Source: UBA987 sp002292105
Lineage (GTDB): Bacteria; Bacteroidota; Bacteroidia; NS11-12g; UBA9320
Reading direction: 5' to 3'
Length of the DNA: 64,000 nt
Assembly (NCBI GenBank): GCA_943846675.1
Contig: OX044357.1
Location: 2,728,001 to 2,792,000 of the forward strand
The notes under the pieces are model-generated. The model was not told where the DNA came from and searched no databases. It saw only the letters and a list, made by a program, of their open reading frames with translations. Both the position numbers and the translations under genes were made by a program. Below are positions 25,551 through 32,787 of this stretch, piece after piece. Position 1 is the first letter of the stretch. The number at the start of each line of letters is the position of its first letter.

Positions 25551-25901
25551 TTACAAGTCTTCTCCATTTGTATTTTTTTTCAAGGTTCTCACCTCTAAGG
25601 AAAGCTCTGCTACCAACTCCTTCAAAGAACTATTTTCCCCTTTGAGCTCCTGCACCTCTGTAGTGTTAGCCTCACGCATTGTGTCGCCCGTTAGACGACG
25701 TTTGCCTGCTTCCATAAAGTCTTTAGCCCACTTGTAATAATTGCCTTGACTGATTCCTTCTTTTCTACATAATTCTGCGATGGTGATCTCGCCACGCATA
25801 CCTTCAATGATGATTCGAATCTTTTCTTCTGATGAATACGCTTTTCTTGTCTTTCTTTTTAAGTCACTGATTAGTGAACTTGTACTTTTCTTGTTTACCA
25901 T
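25551..25901 (-). CDS. IS3-family transposase OrfA (helix-turn-helix)
   Basis: A 116-residue protein with a helix-turn-helix (about 22-68: YSSEEKIRIIIEGMRG, IAELCRKEGISQGNYYKWAK) and a C-terminal coiled coil (VQELKGENSSLKELVAELSL), the usual IS3 OrfA layout for DNA binding and multimerisation. Near its end the message has eight A in a row (complement of 25573-25580). A -1 shift there leads into an open frame that runs into OrfB, while normal reading stops after eight more residues at 25551. Confidence 0.9.
   Translation of the reverse strand: MVNKKSTSSLISDLKRKTRKAYSSEEKIRIIIEGMRGEITIAELCRKEGISQGNYYKWAKDFMEAGKRRLTGDTMREANTTEVQELKGENSSLKELVAELSLEVRTLKKNTNGEDL
25573..25580 (-). other. Probable -1 ribosomal frameshift site (A8) of the IS3 element
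   Basis: Eight A on the transcribed strand. Zero-frame reading gives KKNTNGEDL and stop; the -1 frame gives KKKYKWRRLVRKRYM and continues into OrfB without a stop. This is how IS3 elements usually make the OrfAB transposase. Confidence 0.75.
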
Positions 25902-25967
25902 TAAGGTTGATTTAAAAGGTTATAAATATATTAAATAACCCTCTCTTAAATCATAACCCCTATAAGT

Positions 25968-26195
25968 TCACTTTTTGCTGACGTCGAACACCGCCTTATG
26001 CGGAAACGATGATTGAAGTTGTAGTGTATTGTCTACCATGTGCCAGACACCAATAAAACTGAGATTTTTCCTCTGAACTAAACTTCTATAAAATGTTTGA
26101 CAATTTTTCTCTAATTCAAGACTAGTTCCAATAGACAGAGACAATTCATAGACGTCTGCCAAGTCTGTCATTATTTTGGATATATCGTTATTCAT
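25968..26195 (-). pseudogene. N-terminal fragment of a GAF-type sensor, cut by the IS
   Basis: The frame starts at ATG 26195, overlapping the FIST stop by 8 bases (ATGAATAA), and reads ISKIMTDLADVYELSLSIGT and then NLSFIGVWHMVDNTLQLQSS. About 70 residues are native before the frame enters the IS and stops at 25968. The start, with a helix leading into an IGVW strand, looks like the beginning of a GAF sensory domain of a histidine kinase; the family assignment is inference. The rest of the protein is not found on the other side of the IS, so sequence was also deleted. It was the third gene of the MBL-FIST operon. Confidence 0.6.
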
Positions 26196-27267
26196 TTATG
26201 ACTGCTGAAAGTATTGCTTTATTATTAATTTCTAACCTCCCCTTACCATATGTCGAAATTTCGCCCATCGAAAGTAAACCTGACATTGGAACACGCCTAC
26301 CACCTTTGTTGAACGCGTCAAAAATCACTCCCATCTCTTTATCAAAAGAATCACTTAAATACAATACACGCGTAACGCAATCAACTATGAGTCCAAGTTC
26401 AGGGTTTGTTTTGGACTCCGCAATTGCTGTTTTAGATGCTTTTTGTGCAGCGCTAATTAATCCAGGCTCATGTCCATAAAGTAAATAAAGCGCTGCGTTT
26501 GCAGGAACTTCATCAATACAAATTATATGGCCGGCTTCATTACAGCCTATTGGGTCTCGCACGATGTCTTCTTGTCCTTTTCTATTTATTCCTAACGGAT
26601 ATTTAGCGCACCATTCCGAGAAGTTTTCTGCATTTACCTCCTGACCGCAGTGTTCTGAAACATATCTTGAGTATACATCCATTGGGGTCTCCCAGTTTAA
26701 CTCTATGATGACATTTTTCTCCACCTTAGTTGCGATAATCGGACCATTAATTCTTTCATATCCATGTGCAACACCCAAACTCATCGTTGTATCAAGAAGT
26801 AGCACAAATGCTGCGTCTTTGTGAATGCCATTCTTATTAAAAACGCACGGTGTTTGCTTAAGCGAGCTTGAACCAGCACCTGATCCGATAAAGTCAAAAT
26901 CAGCACCAATATTGTAATTCAGCTCGTCAAGGAATTCTTGCTTGTCAGACGATAAACCATCTAAAATAATTAAACCTACACCCGTCTTTATCTCCCAATC
27001 TTTTAACTCTTGAACATCTTTTGACGAATTGAAAAACCTCAAATCATACTCTTGCTCAAAATGTAAAAGCACATACCCTTCATAATACAATTTACATTCG
27101 TGTATAACACCTGGAAATTTTGCCCCAACTACGTCTATAGAAGCATTTTCTATTTTCTCATGAAGCTTTGAAAAATCAAAATTTTCCTCTGCCACAAACA
27201 ATACAACTGCACCGGAGTTGATCTTAGAGAGGGCTGCCTCAACTTCTTTAACATTTGAACAATACAT
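26188..27267 (-). CDS. FIST-domain sensory protein
   Basis: A 359-residue protein with FIST_N (about 20-190, including VDVVGAKFPGVIHEC and DFIGSGAGSSSL) and FIST_C (about 200-340, including YSRYVSEHCG, NPELGLIVDCVTR and GGRRVPMSGLLSMGEIS). FIST domains are predicted small-ligand sensors placed next to signalling proteins. It begins 2 bases after the metallo-hydrolase gene and overlaps by 8 bases the start of a sensor gene now destroyed by the IS. It looks intact but has probably lost its output partner. Confidence 0.88.
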   Translation of the reverse strand: MYCSNVKEVEAALSKINSGAVVLFVAEENFDFSKLHEKIENASIDVVGAKFPGVIHECKLYYEGYVLLHFEQEYDLRFFNSSKDVQELKDWEIKTGVGLIILDGLSSDKQEFLDELNYNIGADFDFIGSGAGSSSLKQTPCVFNKNGIHKDAAFVLLLDTTMSLGVAHGYERINGPIIATKVEKNVIIELNWETPMDVYSRYVSEHCGQEVNAENFSEWCAKYPLGINRKGQEDIVRDPIGCNEAGHIICIDEVPANAALYLLYGHEPGLISAAQKASKTAIAESKTNPELGLIVDCVTRVLYLSDSFDKEMGVIFDAFNKGGRRVPMSGLLSMGEISTYGKGRLEINNKAILSAVINE

Positions 27268-27269
27268 AA

Positions 27270-28682
27270 TTAAATATCAACTTTATAACTCTGCCCGAGA
27301 TGAGGAATTTCCACTTGTTGAAATTTATTGTCTTTCAATGCCGTTTCAAACAATTCTTGTCGATGAACATCGCCATGAACCAAGAATATTTTTTTCAGTT
27401 TGTGTCGATTAAGGTTATCTAAATAATCTAACATTTCCTGTTGGTCTCCATGCGCACTAAACGAGTCTAAGACCTTCACTTCAGCATTAACCTTGTAATG
27501 GGTACCATATATTCGAACCTCATCTGCTCCGTTCCGAATACGCCCACCTAAGGTTCCTGGAGAACAATAACCGACAACAAGAATTGTGTTTCGACGATCT
27601 TCAATGTTGTTTGCCAAATGGTGCTTTACACGACCCGCGCTCATCATCCCACTAGCACTAATGATAATCGCTGGCCCCTTCATCCCATTAATCGCCTTTG
27701 ATTGTTCCACACTTCGTACATACTTTAACCCATTAAATCCGAAAGGGTTTGGGTCTTTGCTCATGTAATCCAAAATAGCGTCATCAAAGCATTCAGGATG
27801 CATGGTAAAAATGTCCGTCGCATTGACCGCTAACGGACTATCTACATACACTGGAATTCGAGGCAGTTTCTTTTCTGTCTCCAACTGGTCCAACATGTAT
27901 ACGATTTCCTGTGTTCTACCTACGCTAAAAGCAGGGATAATCAACTTCCCCTTTTTCTCGACACAGGTATGCTTAATAATGTCCAATAACTCTTGTTTGT
28001 TATCGGGCATACCACCGTGGGCTTTACCGCCATAAGTAGATTCACAAATAAGATAATCCAAATCATCCATGGGAACGGGGTTTCTTAATATCGGTCGATC
28101 CGGCCGACCAATATCACCAGTAAAGCCGAGGTAATTGTAGTACCCATCTTCTTTTTTTATTCTTAGCGTTACACTCGCACTTCCTAAAATGTGTCCGCTG
28201 TCACGAAAACGAACAGATATCGTGTTGTTTATAGCATACCATCTGTTATACCCAATTCCGACAAACTGGTCCATGCAGTTTCGTGCATCTTCAATGGTAT
28301 ATAACGCCTCAACCGGTTTTAGACCTAATCGTTCCTTTCTTCTATTTAGATAGACAACATCTTTTTCTTGGATATAGGCGCTATCCATTAGCATGATGGA
28401 CGCCAAGTCTCGCGTGGCACTTGTGCAAACAATGTCGCCCTTGTAACCATCTTTAGATAACTTCGGGATACGTCCGCTATGATCTATATGCGCATGACTT
28501 AAAATCATATAATCAATCTCTTCAGGGTTAAAGCCCCACTCGCGATTGAAATTTTCGTACTTCTCTTCATTGCCTTGGTATAATCCGCAATCAAGTAAAA
28601 TATTGGTCCCATCATCAAGTGTTACTAAATGACTACTTCCTGTTACCGTTTGTGCTGCACCACAGAATTTGATTTTTGCCAT
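27270..28682 (-). CDS. MBL-fold beta-CASP RNA-processing hydrolase
   Basis: A 470-residue metallo-beta-lactamase-fold protein of the CPSF/Ysh1-like class. Metal motif SHAHIDHSG (His63, His65, Asp67, His68), SGHILGSASVTL near 165 and the beta-CASP insert (about 245-360, with SVGRTQEIVYML and SPLAVNATDIF) are present. The C-terminal RMMBL region has DSFSAHGDQQEMLDYL and FLVHGD. Such enzymes cut RNA; in vivo targets of bacterial copies of this type are poorly known. It heads an operon with the FIST protein and the broken sensor, an odd mix of RNA processing and sensing. Confidence 0.9.
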   Translation of the reverse strand: MAKIKFCGAAQTVTGSSHLVTLDDGTNILLDCGLYQGNEEKYENFNREWGFNPEEIDYMILSHAHIDHSGRIPKLSKDGYKGDIVCTSATRDLASIMLMDSAYIQEKDVVYLNRRKERLGLKPVEALYTIEDARNCMDQFVGIGYNRWYAINNTISVRFRDSGHILGSASVTLRIKKEDGYYNYLGFTGDIGRPDRPILRNPVPMDDLDYLICESTYGGKAHGGMPDNKQELLDIIKHTCVEKKGKLIIPAFSVGRTQEIVYMLDQLETEKKLPRIPVYVDSPLAVNATDIFTMHPECFDDAILDYMSKDPNPFGFNGLKYVRSVEQSKAINGMKGPAIIISASGMMSAGRVKHHLANNIEDRRNTILVVGYCSPGTLGGRIRNGADEVRIYGTHYKVNAEVKVLDSFSAHGDQQEMLDYLDNLNRHKLKKIFLVHGDVHRQELFETALKDNKFQQVEIPHLGQSYKVDI

Positions 28683-28707
28683 AATAAATTGTTCTTACAA
28701 GGATAAC

Positions 28708-28739
28708 AAAAAAAAGAGAGTGCTGGTAGCACCCTCTTT
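28708..28739 (-). terminator. Terminator after the HtrA protease gene
   Basis: On the minus strand a 12-bp stem (AAAGAGGGTGCT with AGCACTCTCTTT, one G-U pair) and loop ACC are followed by a run of eight or more T. It separates the protease gene from the metallo-hydrolase operon. Confidence 0.85.
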
Positions 28740-28762
28740 CGAATTCTTACTGTATCCTTCGT

Positions 28763-30223
28763 TTACTCAATGCGAACGGCGTAGGATTCTTCTTCTCCAT
28801 CTTCGGTAACTCCGTCAATAAGAATCGATCCGGTCTTTCCCTCGATTACTTTCACAACATCCTTAGTTGTGTAGACACGTTGCTTATCTATCATCGTGAT
28901 AACAAAGCCTTCTGGAATACCTTTTTCTTTTAATGGGCCTTTGCCAATTGATTTTATCCTTACACCGTTTCTAACCTTCAGCTCCATCTTCTCTGTATGA
29001 CCAAGGTTTTCAAACTTCCCTCCAAGTGCTGTCGCTTCATCTCTAACAGTTTCGGTAGAAATTTCTTTTTTGCCGTCTTTACTCAAAAGTTTAACCGTTT
29101 TTTCAATTTGTTTACCATCACGAACCAAGGTGACGTTTACGTCGTCGCCAGGATGGTATTTGCTAATTTCCTCTTGTAGTTCTGACGCTTTGTTTACTTC
29201 TTCACCATCAATGCGCACAATTACGTCCTCGGCCTTTATTCCGGCCTTTTCAGCTGCTCCGCCGTCAACCACTTCTGGAATGAATACACCTTTTATGTCT
29301 TCGATACCTTTATCAGCAGCAAGTTCTGCCGTGATGTCTTGAATTCTTACACCTAAAATAGCACGTTTCACCTCACCGTATTTACGCAAATCATCCAATA
29401 CCTTTTTGGCAATATTAACTGGCACAGCAAACGAATATCCTGCGTACGAGCCTGTTTGAGAGGCAATCGCTGTATTAATACCTATAAGTTCTCCGCTCGT
29501 ATTCACAAGTGCACCACCACTGTTGCCTGGGTTTACAGCAGCATCTGTTTGGATGAAGTTTTCTATGGCGTACTCGCTATTTTGTCTTAACAGATTAATA
29601 TTTCTTCCTTTGGCACTTACAATGCCCGCCGTTACCGTACTTGTTAAGTTGAATGGGTTTCCAACGGCAATCACCCATTCTCCAACCTTTAAAGCATCTG
29701 AATTACCAAAACCTAAGAATGGTAATTCTTTCTCTTCGATCTTTAGTAAGGCTAAATCTGTTTCTGGGTCGCGTCCAACCAATTCAGCATCATAACTTCT
29801 TTTGTCGTTCAGAATCACTTCAATTTTGGTCGCATTGTCGATTACGTGGTTATTGGTTACGATATATCCATTATCCATAATTATAACCCCAGAGCCAGAA
29901 CCTTGTCTGGGTTGGTTGTTTTTGAACCTTGGGTCATTGAAAAACCCAAATGGATCAAACATTTCACCCATTTCTCCTGATTTTTGCGACTGGATTTCTG
30001 TTTTGATATGCACCACTGTTGGCGTTGCATGTTCAGAAACGGCAACAAAATTAGTACCCGGTTGATCCGTTATTTTCTCTTGATTTGTAAATTGGACCTT
30101 TTGCTGTTCTTCAAAACTTTGCGGTTTCGATTCTTGTTTGAAAAAGGCTTGGTTAAGACCCAAAGCCATTGCTCCTCCGATTACAGCGATAAATAAAACG
30201 CCTAAGACTTTTTTAATTTTCAT
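28763..30223 (-). CDS. HtrA/Deg-family periplasmic serine protease
   Basis: A 486-residue protease and chaperone of the DegP/DegQ family. I start at ATG 30223 (MKIKKVLGVLFIAVIGG, signal anchor); a longer frame to 30268 would begin before the promoter box. The catalytic triad is His126 (VTNNHVID), Asp156 (PETDLALL) and Ser235 (NPGNSGGALV). PDZ1 (about 300-385) has VFIPEVVDGGAAEKAGI and VIVRIDGEEV; PDZ2 (about 410-486) is shorter. It would handle misfolded envelope proteins. It is divergent from an ECF sigma factor gene, which suggests stress control. Confidence 0.93.
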   Translation of the reverse strand: MKIKKVLGVLFIAVIGGAMALGLNQAFFKQESKPQSFEEQQKVQFTNQEKITDQPGTNFVAVSEHATPTVVHIKTEIQSQKSGEMGEMFDPFGFFNDPRFKNNQPRQGSGSGVIIMDNGYIVTNNHVIDNATKIEVILNDKRSYDAELVGRDPETDLALLKIEEKELPFLGFGNSDALKVGEWVIAVGNPFNLTSTVTAGIVSAKGRNINLLRQNSEYAIENFIQTDAAVNPGNSGGALVNTSGELIGINTAIASQTGSYAGYSFAVPVNIAKKVLDDLRKYGEVKRAILGVRIQDITAELAADKGIEDIKGVFIPEVVDGGAAEKAGIKAEDVIVRIDGEEVNKASELQEEISKYHPGDDVNVTLVRDGKQIEKTVKLLSKDGKKEISTETVRDEATALGGKFENLGHTEKMELKVRNGVRIKSIGKGPLKEKGIPEGFVITMIDKQRVYTTKDVVKVIEGKTGSILIDGVTEDGEEESYAVRIE

Positions 30224-30247
30224 ATTACTTTTCCTTATCAACAGACA

Positions 30248-30255
30248 CAAATTTA
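30248..30255 (-). promoter_or_regulatory. Promoter -7 box TAAATTTG before the HtrA gene
   Basis: Perfect TAnnTTTG on the minus strand, 24 bases before the ATG at 30223. It lies inside the longer possible reading frame and so supports the shorter protein. Confidence 0.6.
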
Positions 30256-30365
30256 GCGTTCCAACCAATTTGTGTCATAAATTTCGATATTTGTAACGTT
30301 CAAAAAGACAAATTGTATCTGCTTCATTTACCTATTTCGATTAAACAATATTAACGCTCTACAAA

Positions 30366-30935
30366 ATGCTTCTAAATAAACGTTTTTCTGATTCTCAACT
30401 TGTTGAGGAAATAAAAGCAGGAAACGAAGAAGCGTTGGTGTCAATGCAAAAATCGTATTACGCTATGGTAAAGAGCTTTATTTTAAAAAACAACGGTAGT
30501 GAAGATGAAATTGATGATGTGCTACAAGACAGCATCATAGCTGTTTGGCGCAATGTCAATAAACCCCATTTCTCGTTAACGGTAAAAATGAGTACCTATT
30601 TGATGGCTATTGTCAAAAACTTATGGTACAAACAACTCAAAAAGAAAACTAGGTTTACAGTTGTTGACGAATCGTTACAAGAGAAAATTACCGCTGACGA
30701 TATTAAAACTGATCATTTGGATCACAGAATCATTCATCAAATGGTGGCCGAATTAGACGAGACATGTATGAGACTTCTCGGTTACTTCTATTTTGACGGG
30801 TTCGACAATAAAACGATTGCCGAAAAAATGGGTTTTGCAAACACCGATACGGTGAAGTCAAAAAAATACCAATGTTTTAAGCGGCTACAGTCGTCCGTAA
30901 CGACTAAATTTAACAAAGAAGATTTTTTCAATTAA
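30366..30935 (+). CDS. ECF-type RNA polymerase sigma factor
   Basis: A 189-residue sigma-70-family factor with region 2 (about 10-90: LVEEIKAGNEEALVSM, DDVLQDSIIAVWRN, STYLMAIVKNLWYK) and region 4 (about 125-178: RLLGYFYFDGFDNKTIAEKM, then SKKYQCFKRLQ). It directs polymerase to a small regulon, probably envelope stress. The gene is divergent from the HtrA protease and lies 3 bases before an anti-sigma-like membrane protein. No TAnnTTTG box precedes it, so it may be transcribed from a different, possibly self-controlled, promoter. Confidence 0.9.
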   Translation: MLLNKRFSDSQLVEEIKAGNEEALVSMQKSYYAMVKSFILKNNGSEDEIDDVLQDSIIAVWRNVNKPHFSLTVKMSTYLMAIVKNLWYKQLKKKTRFTVVDESLQEKITADDIKTDHLDHRIIHQMVAELDETCMRLLGYFYFDGFDNKTIAEKMGFANTDTVKSKKYQCFKRLQSSVTTKFNKEDFFN

Positions 30936-30938
30936 ATC

Positions 30939-31982
30939 ATGGATAAGCAACAACATATTCACGAATTAATTGATCAATACCTCAATGGGGAATTGATAGG
31001 ACAAGAATTGGACAAATTCAAGATCAGATTAAAGGATGATCCTGCATTTTTAAATCAAGTTCAGGTACAAAAAGCAATTATCAAGAGCGTTGAAACGGCG
31101 AGAAGAAACGAATTAAAAGCGATGCTCGTTGATGCGAAAAAACCTAAAAAAGGTTTTATCATCCCTTTTGGCAATAGGAGTTTAGCTGTTGCTGCTAGTA
31201 TCTTATCCTTACTCGCATTTGGGTTGATTATCAAAACAATGTTACCACAAGGTGGTGAGGAACTGTCTCAAGCAGACAAAACAGAACAAGTTAAAACTGA
31301 AGAACCCGAAGAAAACCAAAAACCTGTACCTGTAACTGACTCCGCACAGATTGCTACAACGTTTAAAAATGATGAGCAGGATTCAATGATCTCGCCGCCA
31401 CCGCCTGAAATTGCAATGGTTGAAGTTGTAGAAGATGATGAAGCCATTGACGATGCACGTGTTTTAACCACGGATTCGGATGAAGTCGATTTTGCTGAGT
31501 TAAAAAAGAATGAAGACGAAATTGATGGCGACAAGTTTAAAGCAAAACGCGACTCGATGCTGGGAAGCAAAAACGTCATGTTGTTGGTTGTTGCCTATGA
31601 AGTGCAAGAATCAACCCAAACGACAGACGTTAAACGTGCCAAAAAAGATGGCTTGTTCAATAGAAAAAGTAAGGACAAAACGGCTAAGGAAACTGAAGAT
31701 GCTGAAAGCGTTACAACAAAATCCTTAAAAACATCTCCAAGTTTTGGTATTCGAGTAGAGTTTTGGGAGAGCATTGTAAATTTCAAAGGCTACAAGTTTG
31801 ATGGCAAAAAACTGCTGCTTTTCGACACACCCGTGTCGACCCCAGTTGCCATTAAGTCGTTCACTAACACAACATACTTAAACAAGGCAGGAACATGGTA
31901 CATGATCGTTCCTAACAATAGCTTTAACCAAATGGTGCGTGTTTCTAACGCAGAGGTTCTTAAAGTTTTAAATTCAAAATAG
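30939..31982 (+). CDS. Anti-sigma-like single-pass membrane protein with TonB-like linker
   Basis: A 347-residue protein. The cytosolic N-terminus (1-80: HIHELIDQYLNGELIGQELD) looks like the sigma-binding part of Bacteroidota anti-sigma factors, without a clear zinc-binding HxxxCxxC. One membrane helix lies at about 83-101. The periplasmic part has a Pro/Asp/Glu-rich linker (PPPPEIAMVEVVEDDEAIDD near 150) and a folded-looking end (about 255-347, with FWESIVNFKGYKFDGKKLLL). It starts 3 bases after the sigma gene. Role as anti-sigma factor is inferred from position and layout. Confidence 0.7.
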   Translation: MDKQQHIHELIDQYLNGELIGQELDKFKIRLKDDPAFLNQVQVQKAIIKSVETARRNELKAMLVDAKKPKKGFIIPFGNRSLAVAASILSLLAFGLIIKTMLPQGGEELSQADKTEQVKTEEPEENQKPVPVTDSAQIATTFKNDEQDSMISPPPPEIAMVEVVEDDEAIDDARVLTTDSDEVDFAELKKNEDEIDGDKFKAKRDSMLGSKNVMLLVVAYEVQESTQTTDVKRAKKDGLFNRKSKDKTAKETEDAESVTTKSLKTSPSFGIRVEFWESIVNFKGYKFDGKKLLLFDTPVSTPVAIKSFTNTTYLNKAGTWYMIVPNNSFNQMVRVSNAEVLKVLNSK

Positions 31983-31984
31983 CC

Positions 31985-32761
31985 GTGGAAATACGATTTG
32001 AAAAATACCAGGGTACTGGTAATGACTTCATAATGATCGATAATCGACATGGGAAAATTGATGCATACAATTTGCCAATAACCGCCATGTGTGATAGAAA
32101 ATTTGGTATAGGCGCAGACGGCGTAATTGTTATCGAATTGCACGAAACGGTAGATTTCAATATGATTTATTTCAATCCAGACGGGAGCCAAAGCTTCTGC
32201 GGAAATGGGAGTAGATGTGCTGTCGCATTCGCCAAAAGTTTAGACCTTATCAGTTCCGAAACTACGTTTTTATCGACCGACGGATTGCATGAAGCGAGTA
32301 TTTCAAACAGTATCGTTGCACTAAAAATGCATGATGTTTCTGACGTTGTTACACACGGTGACGCCTTCGAATTGAATACAGGTTCCCCTCATTATATCGA
32401 ATTTGTTGATGACGTTTCAACAATTGAAATTGTAGAACAAGCACAAAAAATTAGATACAACGACACATATAAAGACGCCGGTATAAACGTAAATTTTGTA
32501 GAGCAAGAACAAAGTGCTTTAAAAATTCGGACCTATGAAAGAGGCGTAGAAAATGAAACCTTGAGTTGCGGTACTGGTGTGACGGCTGCTGTTTTGGCCA
32601 ATGCGTTCAAAGAGAAAAAAGTCGGCACAAAAATGAGCACTCAAGTACACGTAGAAGGTGGAGAATTGAAAGTAGAATTTACCTCAACCGACAATGGCTT
32701 TGAAGACATTTATCTGATTGGCCCAGCAAAAAAGACTTTTGAAGGTACTATAGAGATATAA
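31985..32761 (+). CDS. dapF: Diaminopimelate epimerase
   Basis: A 258-residue DapF that turns LL- into meso-diaminopimelate for lysine and peptidoglycan. Start is GTG at 31985, 2 bases after the previous stop. FEKYQGTGNDFIMID lies at the N-terminus. The two catalytic cysteines are Cys72 (SFCGNGSRCA) and the one in LSCGTGVTAAVLA (about 200). The N-terminal and C-terminal halves mirror each other as in the family. Length is slightly short but normal for Bacteroidota. It probably shares the sigma-factor transcript, an unexpected place for a wall gene. Confidence 0.95.
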   Translation: MEIRFEKYQGTGNDFIMIDNRHGKIDAYNLPITAMCDRKFGIGADGVIVIELHETVDFNMIYFNPDGSQSFCGNGSRCAVAFAKSLDLISSETTFLSTDGLHEASISNSIVALKMHDVSDVVTHGDAFELNTGSPHYIEFVDDVSTIEIVEQAQKIRYNDTYKDAGINVNFVEQEQSALKIRTYERGVENETLSCGTGVTAAVLANAFKEKKVGTKMSTQVHVEGGELKVEFTSTDNGFEDIYLIGPAKKTFEGTIEI

Positions 32762-32776
32762 AGCCAACCTGATTTT

Positions 32777-32784
32777 TATCTTTG
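32777..32784 (+). promoter_or_regulatory. Promoter -7 box TATCTTTG before the GT39-like gene
   Basis: Perfect TAnnTTTG, 3 bases before the ATG at 32788. It overlaps a possible TTG start at 32782, which is therefore unlikely. If used, the mRNA would be leaderless. Confidence 0.45.
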
Positions 32785-32787
32785 CGC

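Larger units (their letters stand above)
24516..25981 (-). mobile_element. Complete IS3-family insertion sequence
   Basis: About 1.47 kb, with orfA and orfB on the minus strand. The ends carry an imperfect inverted repeat of about 40 bases: TCAGCGAAAGTTGAACTT at 24517-24534 against TCAGCAAAAAGTGAACTT read backward from 25981, and a second shared block AAGAGAG further in. ACGTC flanks both sides (24511-24515 and 25981-25985) and may be the target duplication; exact ends are uncertain by one or two bases. Both frames and the frameshift signal look intact, so the copy may be active. It lies among broken genes. Confidence 0.88.
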
